Assembly (NCBI GenBank): GCA_023426375.1
Contig: JAFAAV010000138.1
Location: 1-13,372, forward strand
Reading direction: 5' to 3'
DNA from: Actinomycetes bacterium
Lineage (GTDB): Bacteria; Actinomycetota; Actinomycetes; Actinomycetales; Micrococcaceae
Length of the DNA stretch: 13,372 nt
In this document: positions 12,807 through 13,372 of the stretch, one piece after another
Layout: the number at the start of each line of letters is the position of its first letter
Numbering within the stretch: the first letter of the stretch is position 1
Notes under the pieces: generated by a model
The model's database searches: none
What the model saw: the letters and a program-made list of their open reading frames with translations, nothing else
What the model was told of the DNA's origin: nothing
Translations under genes and position numbers: made by a program

Positions 12807-12859
12807 GCAACTGTTGACACATCACGGGCAGTCGCTGTTAGCATGAAAATGACAGTTGC
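12807..12859 (+). promoter_or_regulatory. Promoter of the DoxX-like gene, bracketed by an 8-bp dyad
   Basis: A consensus -35 TTGACA (12814-12819) is followed after 18 bp by TTAGCA (12838-12843), or after 19 bp by TAGCAT. A second TTGACAC lies 15 bp upstream (12799-12805). GCAACTGT (12807-12814) and its exact reverse complement ACAGTTGC (12852-12859) bracket the promoter from the -35 to just past the start site. Confidence 0.55.
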
Positions 12860-12907
12860 AACGGGCTGTGTTCATCGCCCGTGTTCTCCCCAAGAAAGGG
12901 CACTGAC

Positions 12908-13303
12908 GTGCGCATTTCCAACGCCATCCTCCGCGCCGTACCCGGCGCATTCCTGCTGCAGTCCGGTTACGGCAAGCTGAGCCTGGACAAAGAGTCCGCA
13001 GAGGGCCTCAAGCAGTTCGCCGCGACCGGCGTTCCCCAGTTCGCTGACTGGGATGCCGAGACCTTCGGCAAGTTCATTGCCGGATCCGAGCTCGCCATCG
13101 GCGCCATGCTCGTGACCCCGTTCGTCTCCAAGCGCCTGGCCGGCGCGGGCCTGCTGGCATTCTCCGCCGGCCTGCTCTCCATGTACTTCCGCAACCCGGA
13201 GATGACCCAGGACGACGGCATCCGCCCCTCCGAGTCCGGCATGACCCTGTCCAAGGACGCCTTCATGGCAGCCATCGGCGCAGCACTGGTCGTGCAGAAG
13301 TAA
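12908..13303 (+). CDS. DoxX-like four-helix membrane protein
   Basis: A 131-residue integral membrane protein with hydrophobic segments at about 5-24, 54-72, 76-94 and 116-129. The opening RAVPGAFLLQSGYGKL and the helix starting GKFIAGSELAIGAML follow the DoxX/DoxD pattern, in which helix 1 ends with a G-x-x-K/H-type motif and helix 2 carries E-x-x-x-G. DoxX proteins take part in thiol/thiosulfate redox chemistry at the membrane; in mycobacteria DoxX associates with SodA and SseA. Membership is likely by topology and motif, but its activity is unknown. GTG 12908 is 7 nt after AAGAAAGGG (12892-12900); an in-frame GTG at 12881 lacks an RBS. It is divergent from the DJ-1 gene and may share regulation with it. 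Confidence 0.85.
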   Translation: MRISNAILRAVPGAFLLQSGYGKLSLDKESAEGLKQFAATGVPQFADWDAETFGKFIAGSELAIGAMLVTPFVSKRLAGAGLLAFSAGLLSMYFRNPEMTQDDGIRPSESGMTLSKDAFMAAIGAALVVQK

Positions 13304-13314
13304 TTCCCCCGCCC

Positions 13315-13372
13315 TTCTCGGGTTGTCGACGACGCCGCAGCGGCCGCTGCGGCGTCGTCGACAACCCGAGAA
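13315..13372. terminator. 58-bp perfect palindrome at the window end
   Basis: Bases 13315-13343 are the exact reverse complement of 13344-13372 with no spacer; the centre is GCGGCCGC. It begins 12 bp after the DoxX-like stop, as expected for its terminator. The symmetry ends exactly at the window edge, so more arm or a fold-back assembly artefact cannot be excluded. Confidence 0.7.

Noticed and set aside
11584..12846. Open frame of 420 codons on the + strand
   Set aside because: It is a mirror of the DJ-1 gene and the 5' end of the SDR gene; it shows no RBS or recognisable motif.
1..13372. CRISPR array, tRNA, rRNA, insertion sequence or integration site
   Set aside because: I found no regular direct repeats with spacers, no cloverleaf, no rRNA signature, no transposase or integrase and no target-site duplication.

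Overview
The window looks like chromosomal DNA of a high-GC Gram-positive actinobacterium, probably in the order Micrococcales and perhaps near Micrococcaceae. The grounds are the strongly GC-biased third codon positions, frequent GTG/TTG starts, AAAGGAG-type ribosome binding sites, an HspR-type (HAIR) operator in front of clpB, a phage_holin_3_6/DUF3618 membrane cassette, and an SDR very close to the actinobacterial levodione reductase. I see no prophage, insertion sequence, CRISPR array, tRNA or rRNA.

Layout, left to right. 91-2760 (-): clpB, a disaggregase with a heat-shock promoter at 2802-2834. 2998-4804 (+): three genes joined by ATGA overlaps, all small membrane-anchored helical proteins (YtxH-like, phage_holin_3_6, DUF3618 with an LEA-like tail), closed by a strong hairpin. 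4970-5203 (+): a small charged protein of unknown function. 5297-6079 (-): a levodione-reductase-like SDR. 6179-7930 (-): an overlapping operon of a four-helix membrane protein, a GNAT acetyltransferase and tag (3-methyladenine DNA glycosylase). 8316-8984 (+): a HAD-like sugar-phosphatase/phosphoglucomutase-type hydrolase. 9086-10726 (-): a DEAD-box RNA helicase with a 150-residue RGG/RSGG-rich tail. 10983-11735 (-): a second SDR. 11923-12699 (-): a DJ-1/Hsp31-like protein with an acidic charged tail. 12908-13303 (+): a DoxX-like four-helix membrane protein, divergent from the DJ-1 gene. The window ends in a 58-bp spacer-free perfect palindrome.

The genes share a stress theme: protein disaggregation, envelope-associated helical proteins, alkylation repair, RNA remodelling and carbonyl/redox chemistry. 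Apart from the three operon-like groups they are individually transcribed and separated by long-stem terminators, so I do not claim a single pathway. The least explained parts are regulatory: two dyads stacked in front of the DJ-1 gene (one a 9/10 match to the CRP/GlxR consensus), an 8-bp dyad bracketing the DoxX promoter, a perfect dyad between clpB and the membrane cassette, a potentially structured 120-nt intergenic segment, and two probable leaderless starts facing each other across 385 bp.
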